The notes under the pieces: model-generated
What the model saw: the letters and a program-made list of their open reading frames with translations, nothing else
What the model was told of the DNA's origin: nothing
The model's database searches: none
In this document: one piece after another, positions 44,084 through 52,530 of the stretch
How the letters are laid out: the number at the start of each line of letters is the position of its first letter
Position numbering within the stretch: the first letter of the stretch is position 1
Source: Brachyspira aalborgi
GTDB lineage: Bacteria; Spirochaetota; Brachyspiria; Brachyspirales; Brachyspiraceae
Direction of reading: 5' to 3'
NCBI RefSeq assembly: GCF_008016455.1
Contig: NZ_SAXU01000001.1
Coordinates: forward strand, 2,314,423 to 2,378,422
DNA length: 64,000 nucleotides
Translations under genes and position numbers: made by a program

Positions 44084-44839
44084 TTAGTTATTTAATTCGC
44101 TTTGAGCATGTCGTCTCAAATATTCCTGCACAAATTCCAAATCTTCAATCGTGTCTATTCCATGAATAAATTGATTCGTTTCTAAAACTTTAATTTTCAT
44201 TCCGTTATAAAGCCATCTTAACTGTTCAAGTTTTTCTATTTTCTCGTAGTCGCATTCTTTAAGTTTTTCAATTTTTAATAAAATATTTTTTCTAAATGCG
44301 TAAACTCCTATATGTTTATAATATTTTACTTCAATATCGTTATCAAATCTTTTATGCGGAATTGTCGCTCTTGAAAAATACATCGCATAATCGTTGGAAT
44401 CGCAAACTACTTTAACGGCGTTTTCGTCTTTTATTAAATGGCTGTCGTTTTCAATTTTTGATTTTATAGTCGCAATATCTACTTTTTCATCTTCAAAACA
44501 TTTTATAATCGGCGAAAGTATCTCTTCGTTAATTAAAGGTTCGTCTCCTTGAACATTTATAATTATATCGCAGTCGATTTTTTTTGCAGCTTCAATTATT
44601 CTTGAAGTTCCCGAAGTATGAGATTTTGAAGTCATAATAGCTTTGGCGTTATTTTTTGAGCATATATCCATTATCTCTTTTGAATCTGTCGCTATTATAA
44701 CATCGTCAATTTCCGAAACCGCTTTAACATTATCGTAAACGGCGATTATTATTGGCTTTCCTAATAATTCATAAGTTAATTTTTTTGGAAATCTTGAAGA
44801 ATCGTATCTTGCGGGAATTATCGCCACCGTTTTAGGCAT
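44084..44839 (-). CDS. kdsB: 3-deoxy-manno-octulosonate cytidylyltransferase
   Basis: Activates Kdo as CMP-Kdo for LPS core synthesis. 251 residues, normal length. Motifs: IPARYDSSRFPKKL at the N-terminus, AIMTSKSHTSGTSRI, VQGDEPLI and RATIPHKR. Its presence shows a Kdo-type lipooligosaccharide in the outer membrane. It lies 2 bases after the PTS-IIA-like gene in one operon. Confidence 0.95.
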   Translation of the reverse strand: MPKTVAIIPARYDSSRFPKKLTYELLGKPIIIAVYDNVKAVSEIDDVIIATDSKEIMDICSKNNAKAIMTSKSHTSGTSRIIEAAKKIDCDIIINVQGDEPLINEEILSPIIKCFEDEKVDIATIKSKIENDSHLIKDENAVKVVCDSNDYAMYFSRATIPHKRFDNDIEVKYYKHIGVYAFRKNILLKIEKLKECDYEKIEKLEQLRWLYNGMKIKVLETNQFIHGIDTIEDLEFVQEYLRRHAQSELNN

Positions 44840-44841
44840 AA

Positions 44842-45327
44842 TTATTTTTCCTCCATTATATCTTTTACCATTTTATATAATTTGCTTTTAAACTCTTCTT
44901 CGCTTTTAGATTCCAAAAGTAAAACCGCATACATACTAAATCTTGAGACTTTTGTAAATATAGAAAGCAGATTAAGATATTTTTCATTTTTACCGATTGG
45001 AGTTAAAAATATAGTTAATAAATGAACGGGCTTATTATCCAAAGCGTAATAATTTAATCCTTTTTTAGAAACCGCAAATATTAATTCGTTTTCTTCAACC
45101 TCGCTTGTCCTCACATGCGGAAAAGCAACGCCATAACCTAAACCGCTTGTTATTATTTCTTCTTTTTTATACATAAATTTTATAGTTTTGTCGATATTGA
45201 TTCTCAAGCCTTTCGATTCGGCATAAATCAGCATTTCGCTTATTGCTTCTTCTTTATTTTTAGCTTTTAAGTTTAGCAAAACATAAGAACTTTCTATTAT
45301 TTTAGACACTTCTTTTAATGAAATCAT
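44842..45327 (-). CDS. PTS EIIA-like (PtsN family) protein
   Basis: 161 residues. The EIIA-2 fold is shown by the active-site block GLGYGVAFPHVRTSEV, where His71 is the phospho-acceptor. No EIIB or EIIC is near, so it is a regulatory PtsN-type protein rather than a transporter part. Such proteins control envelope and nitrogen or potassium metabolism. Operon with kdsB (2 bases). Confidence 0.87.
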   Translation of the reverse strand: MISLKEVSKIIESSYVLLNLKAKNKEEAISEMLIYAESKGLRINIDKTIKFMYKKEEIITSGLGYGVAFPHVRTSEVEENELIFAVSKKGLNYYALDNKPVHLLTIFLTPIGKNEKYLNLLSIFTKVSRFSMYAVLLLESKSEEEFKSKLYKMVKDIMEEK

Positions 45328-45368
45328 TTTATAACCTTCTTTTTAATTTTTATTCAAATTTTAAATTT

Positions 45369-45761
45369 TCAAATTTCAGTATTAAATTTTTCCTTCAAAT
45401 ATTGCCGCATTGTATATTTTTTCTGTATAACCTCCAAAGTTATATTAAGCGGATAAGCTTTATTATGATTCTTAAAATTTATTGCTACGGATTCATCGTC
45501 CAAATCTATTGAGCGAGATAATTCCCATTTGCCTTTAAATTTCATTCTAATAACTTCGCCTATATACGCGCTTATTGAAAATATAATATTTCTGTTATTG
45601 TCATTTTCTAAAATTAAATTTAATTTCTCGCTAAAAAATTTATCTATTTCTAATAAACTTTTTAAAGTATAATCTATATGATAGCCTTCTCGAATCAGAA
45701 AATTGCTTATCCAAAAAGAACTTCTTAATATTTCTTCATGCGGCAAAATACTTTTTGACAT
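45369..45761 (-). CDS. Hypothetical protein
   Basis: 130 residues, soluble. The middle (SISAYIGEVIRMKFKGKW) resembles the Y-GEV-x-R-x-x-x-GKW motif seen in several DUF3806-like small proteins, which I mention only as a resemblance. It lies 41 bases upstream of the ptsN-like gene on the same strand, so it probably heads that operon. Confidence 0.6.
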   Translation of the reverse strand: MSKSILPHEEILRSSFWISNFLIREGYHIDYTLKSLLEIDKFFSEKLNLILENDNNRNIIFSISAYIGEVIRMKFKGKWELSRSIDLDDESVAINFKNHNKAYPLNITLEVIQKKYTMRQYLKEKFNTEI

Positions 45762-45889
45762 TTATATATTCCTTTATATAATATATTAAATCTTTTTTAT
45801 AATAAGTCAAATTTAAAATTATATAATATTTGTAAATTATGCCGAAAAATAATAAAACTATATCGAAATTATAATTTAGGATATTATAA

Positions 45890-46642
45890 GTGATTTTGGA
45901 TAAAGATTCATTTTCAGGATTCGTAAAATATATAGAAAATAATTTTAATTTTGATTTTCTTTCAAAAATACCTGGATATGAAGAAGATTATAAAATACAA
46001 AAAGAATCAATACTAAAATTAATAAAAAATTCGGATAATAACGATACTTTTTTAGATTATATTTCTTATACATACTCTCTTTTAAGAAGCGATATTATAG
46101 AACAAATTATATCTCTATCTTGGGAAAAACCTAACGGAATGAAAGACAGTTTTATTAATGACGATAAATTTGAACTTAATATTAATCAAAAAATAAATTA
46201 TATATCTATACTTTTAGTTATAAGAGATATAATGCATACAAGTTATATTGCTTCTCTTCCGATATACAACGAATATAAATATAATCAAAAAGAATTTTGC
46301 GATAAAGCAAAAGAGATGATAGAAAACTCTATAGATAATATATCGACTTTAGGAAATATAAACCCAATCTTTATAGCGATTGCCGCAAAAAGCATATTGC
46401 CTTTTTCTATAAAAAGCGATGAATTATCAAGTTCGTCAAAATTAATATCGATTTTATTTAATATATCTAGAATAATAGGCGCTTATCCTTATTGTGAAAA
46501 CAATAGCGAAAGAACGCAACCAATTTTTTTAAGCGCAATTTATAATTTGACAAATAACGCTTCTTTTTTAGGAATTGATTATAAAATGATTAGACAATTA
46601 TATGATAAAGTGAAATGCGGAGAAATACGGTGGAAAAATTAG
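45890..46642 (+). CDS. Hypothetical protein
   Basis: 250 residues beginning at GTG (45890) behind AGGAT. Helical, acidic, with no signal peptide. No domain is recognised; sequences such as DNISTLGNINPIFIAIAAKSILPFSI are not diagnostic. Its 3' end overlaps the membrane-protein gene, suggesting the two products work together. Confidence 0.65.
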   Translation: MILDKDSFSGFVKYIENNFNFDFLSKIPGYEEDYKIQKESILKLIKNSDNNDTFLDYISYTYSLLRSDIIEQIISLSWEKPNGMKDSFINDDKFELNINQKINYISILLVIRDIMHTSYIASLPIYNEYKYNQKEFCDKAKEMIENSIDNISTLGNINPIFIAIAAKSILPFSIKSDELSSSSKLISILFNISRIIGAYPYCENNSERTQPIFLSAIYNLTNNASFLGIDYKMIRQLYDKVKCGEIRWKN

Positions 46643-47673
46643 CCAAATATAATATTGATTTTATAGTGGCGGCGATATCTTCTTTAGTTATAATATCAAT
46701 GTCAGCTTATATGATATTAAATTCAAATACAGTTATAATGAAAGTTTTAATAATTTTAGAATTTCTATGTTCTTTTTATTTTGTTAGCGTATTTTTTTAT
46801 AGAATTTCAAAATATTCGAGAATAGAATTATTTTTTTATTTAATAACTTTTTTAATTCCTTTTATGATGTCGATACTTGGAATATTTTACGCTTTAAACT
46901 TTTTTTCTTTGAATAGAGTATTTTTGAAAGAAAATATAATTTCTTCTTTTCTTACGCGCGGTTATCATTTTCTTTTTATATTTTATATAACGCATATAAT
47001 ATATTTCTTTTATTTATTCGTTTTAGAAAATAAGAAAAGTTTTTATTCAAGCATATCTTCGCATTTTATAATAATAATATCCGCGGCTATGGCGATTATA
47101 TTTATTATAATTTATGCGGTGCTTAATTGGATATTTGATAATAATATAATTAAATCTTATCAAAATACAAAAAATGAAATTATATACGAAGCCGATACGA
47201 CTTTTTATAGAGAGCATAATTCTGAAGGTTTTGAATACGAAAGTTTTGCAAAATCTCTAAATATAGCTTTGCTTTATTACGATAACGAATTAAAATATCA
47301 ATCGGATAATTGGGACGAATTTGAAAGCAAACATTTATTATTTGAAGCAGCGATTATTCAAGGAAACGGATTTTTTATTATGATAAGCGGAAAGCAATTT
47401 ATTTATCCTTTCTATATGTTTATACTTATTTATATTATAGTTAATTCTATCGTCTTAACATTTTCAATAATATTCTTTAAAATATTTTTAGAGCAAAAAT
47501 TTAACTCTTATATCGATATAATAATTAAAGGTTTTGAAGAAGAAAATTTTATATATGCGATAAATACGGATAATATGGACGAAACTGAAATTAAAACTCT
47601 TTCAAAATTATACAATAAAAAACTACTCGCTTATAAATACAGAGAAAGATATATAAAAATGTTTACAAAATAG
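46630..47673 (+). CDS. Hypothetical multi-pass membrane protein
   Basis: About 347 residues. I prefer the GTG at 46630 because GGAG sits nine bases upstream; an in-frame ATG at 46615 lacks such a site. At least six membrane helices in the first half and one or two more near residues 255-285, separated by an extracytoplasmic domain of about 90 residues (about 175-250), then a cytoplasmic tail. This layout recalls sensor proteins with a dCACHE-like input, but the tail has no kinase or HAMP that I can be sure of. The gene overlaps the preceding one by 13 bases. Confidence 0.65.
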   Translation: MEKLAKYNIDFIVAAISSLVIISMSAYMILNSNTVIMKVLIILEFLCSFYFVSVFFYRISKYSRIELFFYLITFLIPFMMSILGIFYALNFFSLNRVFLKENIISSFLTRGYHFLFIFYITHIIYFFYLFVLENKKSFYSSISSHFIIIISAAMAIIFIIIYAVLNWIFDNNIIKSYQNTKNEIIYEADTTFYREHNSEGFEYESFAKSLNIALLYYDNELKYQSDNWDEFESKHLLFEAAIIQGNGFFIMISGKQFIYPFYMFILIYIIVNSIVLTFSIIFFKIFLEQKFNSYIDIIIKGFEEENFIYAINTDNMDETEIKTLSKLYNKKLLAYKYRERYIKMFTK

Positions 47674-47761
47674 CGTCTATTCATAAAATATTTATCATAA
47701 TTGTAATTGAAAAAAAACTAATATTAGTATATTATTCTTCTATCAAAAATTAGGAGATAAT

Positions 47762-49192
47762 ATGCCTGTAAATAAAAAAGTTAAATCAAAAAAATCGGTT
47801 TCTACAATTAAGAAATCAGTTAAAAAAATTATTAATAAAAATAGCAATAAAAAAAGTAATCTTGCTAAAAATTCTATAAAGAAAGTTGTTTCAAAAAATA
47901 CAAAAAAAATAGCGACTACAAAATACTATGTTTCTGAAACTCCTTTAAAATATGCCGATAGAGAAATATTTGGAGCAATAAAAAGAGAATATAAAAGAGA
48001 GTTATCCGTATTGGAACTTATAGCGAGCGAAAATATAGTTTCTAGAGCGGTTATGGAAGCTCAAGGCTCAATATTTACAAATAAATATGCGGAAGGTTAT
48101 CCTGCAAAAAGATATTATGGAGGATGCGCCGAAGCGGATGTTATAGAAAATCTTGCAATAGATAGAGCGAAAAAATTATTCAAAGCGCCTTTTATAAATG
48201 TTCAACCTCATTCTGGTTCGCAGGCAAATATGGGAGTTTATATGTCTATTTTGCAAACGGGCGATACTTGTTTGGGATTGTCTTTGGATGCGGGCGGACA
48301 TTTAACGCATGGAAAGAAAGTTAATTTTTCGGGAAAGATTTATAATTTTGAGCATTACGGCGTAAGTAGAGAAACGATGCAAATAGATTATAACGAAGTT
48401 AGAGATTTAGCTTTGAAACATCGCCCTAAAATAATAGTGACAGGCGGAAGCGCTTATCCAAGATTTATTGATTTTGCAAAATTTAGAGAAATTGCAGATG
48501 AAGTCGAAGCATATTTATTAGTCGATATGGCGCATATTGCTGGACTCGTTGCGGCGGGCTTGCATCCTAATCCTGTAGAATACGCTCATTTTGTAACGGG
48601 AACTACGCATAAAACTTTAAGAGGTCCAAGAGGCGGTTATATTATTTCAACAAACGAAGAACTTGCAAAAAAAATAGATAAAACAATTTTTCCTGGAATT
48701 CAAGGCGGTCCTTTAATGCATGTTATTGCTGCAAAAGCCGTGTGTTTTAAAGAAGCTTTGGATAAAAAATTTATTGATTATCAAAAGCAGGTTTTAAATA
48801 ACGCTAAAACTATGGCGAATGAATTTATATCTAAAAATTATAATATCATTTCGGGCGGAACTGACACGCATTTAATATTGGTTGATGTTAAATCTTCAAA
48901 AGGAATTACGGGACAAATTGCCGAAACGGTTTTAGATAAAGCGCATATAACGATAAATAAAAACGGAATTCCTTACGATAGCGAATCTCCTATGGTTACA
49001 AGCGGAATGAGACTCGGAACTCCCGCAATTACCACAAGAGGATTAAAAGAAAGAGATATTATAGAATTGGTTAATTATATGGACGAAGCGCTTACAAATT
49101 ACGATAACGAAAAAATTATTAATTCGGTTGCAAAGAAAGTTGACGCTTTATGCAAAAAATATCCAATTTATAAATATATATCCGAAATGTAA
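47762..49192 (+). CDS. glyA: Serine hydroxymethyltransferase with Lys-rich N-terminal extension
   Basis: Interconverts serine and glycine using PLP and tetrahydrofolate. 476 residues against about 415-430 for the family. The extra ~58 residues at the N-terminus carry about 18 lysines in the first 50 and no acidic residues until E59, so they form a highly basic tail. The catalytic body is normal: [27 protein letters not shown] Lys284 in [12 protein letters not shown]. The tail has the start codon with best ribosome site (AGGAG), so it is probably translated. The hisZ-like gene starts 2 bases after the stop. Confidence 0.94.
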   Translation: MPVNKKVKSKKSVSTIKKSVKKIINKNSNKKSNLAKNSIKKVVSKNTKKIATTKYYVSETPLKYADREIFGAIKREYKRELSVLELIASENIVSRAVMEAQGSIFTNKYAEGYPAKRYYGGCAEADVIENLAIDRAKKLFKAPFINVQPHSGSQANMGVYMSILQTGDTCLGLSLDAGGHLTHGKKVNFSGKIYNFEHYGVSRETMQIDYNEVRDLALKHRPKIIVTGGSAYPRFIDFAKFREIADEVEAYLLVDMAHIAGLVAAGLHPNPVEYAHFVTGTTHKTLRGPRGGYIISTNEELAKKIDKTIFPGIQGGPLMHVIAAKAVCFKEALDKKFIDYQKQVLNNAKTMANEFISKNYNIISGGTDTHLILVDVKSSKGITGQIAETVLDKAHITINKNGIPYDSESPMVTSGMRLGTPAITTRGLKERDIIELVNYMDEALTNYDNEKIINSVAKKVDALCKKYPIYKYISEM

Positions 49193-49194
49193 AA

Positions 49195-50289
49195 ATGAAT
49201 GCGAATTTAATAAATGAAAATTCTATAGTATCGAATCTTATAAACATATACGAAAGATTTGGTTTCAAAAAAATTAAATTAAGCAAATTTGAAGATTATA
49301 ATTTATATAATAATAATAAAGATTTTCTTCAAACGGAACATATTTTAACTTTTATGAATTTGAACGGGAATTTGAAATCTCTTCGCCCCGATGTAACTTT
49401 ATCGATAGTAAAAAAAGTTCTTAAAGACAATGAAAAAGAAACTCAAAAAATATATTATATAGAAGATATTTATAAAATAGTTTCAAACGAATACGAAGAA
49501 ATTCCGCAAGTCGGAGTAGAAATTATAGGCAAGTTAAATAATTATTCTAATTTGGAAATTATAAGTATGGCTATAGAAAGTTTGAAATCGATAAATAAAA
49601 ATTATATTTTGGAAATTTCAAATATAGATTTTATCTCCGCCATTTTTGACGAAATTAATTTAGAAGAAAATTTAAAAATAGAAATTCTTAATAATATATA
49701 TTTAAAAAATAAGCATGATTTGGAAAAATTATTAAATAAAAATGTCGATTGCAAATATAAAAAATATATTTTATCATTTATTGAACTTTCTGGAAATTAT
49801 AAAGATATTTTAAAAAAATTGAAAAGTTTAATAATAAATAAAAAGATGCAAAAATCTTACGAAGAATTAAAAAGTTTGTCTTTCGTTTTTGAACTTTATA
49901 ATAATTTTGATAAAATTTTACTTGATTTTTCTATTGAAAGTCAATTAGGATATTATAACGGAATTATTTTCAAAGGTTATATTAAAGAAAGTAACGATAT
50001 AATTCTTTCGGGCGGACGATACGATAAACTTCTTAATAAATTTAATTCAAATAAAAACGCGATTGGTTTTGCAATTTACATGGATAAATTATACGAAAAA
50101 AATAAAACGAGCGATTTTATCGATATTCTAATTTTATATAAAAGCGGAGATGAAAATATTTTATTAAACGAAGTTAGAAAATTTATGAATAAAAATAAAA
50201 AAGTGAGAGTCGATATTTACGGAGATAATTCTATTGAAAATTATAAAGATAAGTATATTTTTGATAAAGATAAATTGATTAAATATTAG
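49195..50289 (+). CDS. hisZ: ATP phosphoribosyltransferase regulatory subunit-like protein
   Basis: 364 residues resembling the catalytic core of histidyl-tRNA synthetase without an anticodon domain. Motif 2-like SLRPDVTLSIVKK and a motif 3-like SGGRYDKLLNKF-N...NAIGFAI. HisZ pairs with the short HisG in histidine synthesis, but no hisG is in the window. A divergent HisS paralogue with another role is possible. Co-transcribed with glyA. Confidence 0.75.
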   Translation: MNANLINENSIVSNLINIYERFGFKKIKLSKFEDYNLYNNNKDFLQTEHILTFMNLNGNLKSLRPDVTLSIVKKVLKDNEKETQKIYYIEDIYKIVSNEYEEIPQVGVEIIGKLNNYSNLEIISMAIESLKSINKNYILEISNIDFISAIFDEINLEENLKIEILNNIYLKNKHDLEKLLNKNVDCKYKKYILSFIELSGNYKDILKKLKSLIINKKMQKSYEELKSLSFVFELYNNFDKILLDFSIESQLGYYNGIIFKGYIKESNDIILSGGRYDKLLNKFNSNKNAIGFAIYMDKLYEKNKTSDFIDILILYKSGDENILLNEVRKFMNKNKKVRVDIYGDNSIENYKDKYIFDKDKLIKY

Positions 50290-50397
50290 ATTATAATTTA
50301 ATGTATGTCTTTTTATTAGACTCTATTGCATAATTTTATTTATTATGATACTATATAAAGTATTTAAAATAATAAATTATAAAAATAAGGAATAAAA

Positions 50398-51102
50398 ATG
50401 AATATGTTGGAAAAATCGGAAGATATAATAGCCTATATAAAAAATTCCAAAAAGAAAACGCCCGTTAAAGTTTATATAAAAGGAAATTTGGAAAATATAA
50501 AAACTGACGCTAAAGTTTTTTCATTTGGAGACTTTCATTTTATAATTGGAGATTACGAAGATATAAAATCAATTTTAGAAAATAATAAAAATAAGATAGA
50601 ATATTATCATTTGGAAAACGATAGAAGAAATTCTGGAGTTCCGACTTTAGATTATTTGAATATTAATGCAAGAATTGAGCCTGGCGCGATTATAAGAGAT
50701 AAAGTAAAAATTGGAGACAATGCCGTTATTATGATGGGAGCGATTATAAATATAGGAGCTGAAATAGGCGAGGGAACTATGATTGATATGGGAGCGGTTT
50801 TGGGAGGAAGAGCTATAGTCGGTAAAAATTGCCATATCGGAGCGGGAGCGGTTTTGGCGGGAGTAATAGAGCCTCCTTCGGCTAAACCTGTGATAGTAGA
50901 GGATAATGTGATTATTGGAGCTAATGCCGTTATAATCGAGGGAGTTCATATTGGAAAAAACGCGGTAATCGGAGCGGGAGCGGTTGTTATAGAAGATGTC
51001 GCCGATAATCAAGTTGTTGTTGGAAATCCCGCGAAAGTTATAAAAAATGTAGATGAAAAAACGGCTGATAAAACAAAATTGGTTGACGATTTAAGAAAAT
51101 AG
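50398..51102 (+). CDS. dapH: Tetrahydrodipicolinate N-acetyltransferase
   Basis: Acetylates tetrahydrodipicolinate in the lysine/diaminopimelate pathway. 234 residues. N-terminal DapH domain, then left-handed beta-helix hexapeptides ([62 protein letters not shown], which is a DapH-specific signature). The aminotransferase encoded 39 bases on is the expected next enzyme. Confidence 0.94.
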   Translation: MNMLEKSEDIIAYIKNSKKKTPVKVYIKGNLENIKTDAKVFSFGDFHFIIGDYEDIKSILENNKNKIEYYHLENDRRNSGVPTLDYLNINARIEPGAIIRDKVKIGDNAVIMMGAIINIGAEIGEGTMIDMGAVLGGRAIVGKNCHIGAGAVLAGVIEPPSAKPVIVEDNVIIGANAVIIEGVHIGKNAVIGAGAVVIEDVADNQVVVGNPAKVIKNVDEKTADKTKLVDDLRK

Positions 51103-51141
51103 ATTTTTAAAATAAATAATTTTTAATTAGAAGGATAAATT

Positions 51142-52287
51142 ATGGATAGTAGTTATTTAAATAAAAATATAATATCGGTTCCTTATTCTTTGATAAGAGA
51201 TTTAACGGAAAAAGCGGAAAAAATTAAAGACAGCATAACGCTTACGATTGGCGAGCCAGATTTACAGCCTCCGAAAGAACTTATTGAATATGCATGCGAA
51301 TACGCTAAAACTCATAAACTACCTTACACTCATGCGGGCGGCGGCGAGAAAATAAGAAATTTGGTAGCCGAACATTATAATAAATATTACAAAGCTAAAA
51401 CTAACGCTAATTGCGTGACTATGCATATAGGTTCTATGGAAGGACTTTCTTCAATATTAAAGACGATATTAAATCCCGATGACGAGGTTATACTTCCGAC
51501 TCCTTTTTTCTCTCCTTATGAACAGATAATAAAAATAGCTCATGGAAAAGCCGTTTATTTGGATACAAGAAGCGATAATTTTGTAATAAAGCCCGAATCT
51601 ATAGAAAAAGTTTTAACGAATAAAACTAAAGCGATTCTTTTCAGCAATCCTGGAAATCCTTCGGGATATATGCTAAAAAAGGAAGAGGTTGACGAGCTTG
51701 TTAAATATTTTGAAAAGAAAAATATTTTTGTAATGGTTGATGAAATTTACTCTGCAATTTCTTTTTATCCTTTCATCTCTTTCGCATCCTACGAATCGAT
51801 AAAAGATAAAGTTATAATTTTAAATGGTTTTTCAAAATCGCATTCTATGACGGGCTGGAGAATCGGTTATAGCATAGCGCCTGCAGAAATTAGAAAATAT
51901 ATTTTGAATGCAAGTTTTAATAATGTCGGAAGTATGGTTTCTTTATCTTGCGCAATCGCCGAATACGCTTTAGAAAAATTTCCTGTTATTACCGAGTTTA
52001 GAGATACTTATAGAGAGCGAGCTTTGACTATGTCTAAAGATTTAGCCGAATTGGGATTTGAAATTATAGAACCGAGAGGAGCTTTTTATTTATTTGTCGG
52101 ATACGATAAATTTTCAAAAAAATCTTCTTTAGATTTTTCTTTAGAATTATTGGATAAAACTGGAGTCGCTGTAGTTCCTGGAGAAGCGTTTGCCGAAGAC
52201 GGATATTTTAGAATAGCATTAACTCAAGATATGCCTTTATTAAAAGAAGCCGTTAATCGTATAAAAGGTTTTATAGGAAAAATATAA
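51142..52287 (+). CDS. PLP aminotransferase, probably N-acetyl-LL-diaminopimelate aminotransferase
   Basis: 381 residues. Class I/II fold with TIGEPDLQPPKEL, THAGGGEKIR, NPGNPSG and the PLP Lys232 in LNGFSKSHSMTGWRIGY. The position just after dapH points to the acetylated diaminopimelate route (PatA/DapX), though general aspartate-type activity cannot be excluded by sequence. It ends 12 bases before the -35 box of leader D. Confidence 0.85.
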   Translation: MDSSYLNKNIISVPYSLIRDLTEKAEKIKDSITLTIGEPDLQPPKELIEYACEYAKTHKLPYTHAGGGEKIRNLVAEHYNKYYKAKTNANCVTMHIGSMEGLSSILKTILNPDDEVILPTPFFSPYEQIIKIAHGKAVYLDTRSDNFVIKPESIEKVLTNKTKAILFSNPGNPSGYMLKKEEVDELVKYFEKKNIFVMVDEIYSAISFYPFISFASYESIKDKVIILNGFSKSHSMTGWRIGYSIAPAEIRKYILNASFNNVGSMVSLSCAIAEYALEKFPVITEFRDTYRERALTMSKDLAELGFEIIEPRGAFYLFVGYDKFSKKSSLDFSLELLDKTGVAVVPGEAFAEDGYFRIALTQDMPLLKEAVNRIKGFIGKI

Positions 52288-52298
52288 GTTTTAGACTA

Positions 52299-52326
52299 TT
52301 GACATTTTTATTAAATATGTTAGAAT
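52299..52326 (+). promoter_or_regulatory. Promoter of leader D
   Basis: TTGACA (52299-52304), 16-base spacer, TAGAAT (52321-52326). It lies 33 bases before the leader ATG at 52359. Confidence 0.75.
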
Positions 52327-52358
52327 AAATTAAATAAATAATTATTGAGGTAACAAAA

Positions 52359-52530
52359 ATGATAACGGTGAATAAATTCTCATCTCATCTCATCTCATCT
52401 CATCTCATCTCATCTCATCTCATCTCATTGCTATAATTATAGCAAGTTTTGTCATTTTAAATTTTTTATTACAAAATTTAATTATATATTTAGAAATCTG
52501 AAAGAGCATGGTTTTGGAGTTAAATCATGA
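52359..52530 (+). CDS. Leader ORF D, frame broken by repeat number (presently OFF)
   Basis: ATG at 52359 with a good GAGGT ribosome site eight bases upstream opens MITVNKFSSH and enters a (TCTCA)10 array. At ten units it stops at 52434-52436. The frame one base over is open for 33 codons after the array and ends in a TGA (52528-52530) that overlaps the next gene's start as ATGA, the classic coupling arrangement. Eleven units would connect ATG and long frame. The ribosome site of the next gene (TTGGAG) lies inside the ON frame. Confidence 0.6.
52378..52427 (+). repeat. TCTCA pentanucleotide tandem array (leader D)
   Basis: Ten perfect TCTCA units. It is preceded by AATAAATTCTCAT, also found just before the array of leader E (GATAAATTCTCAT), which ties the two as relatives. 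Confidence 0.97.
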
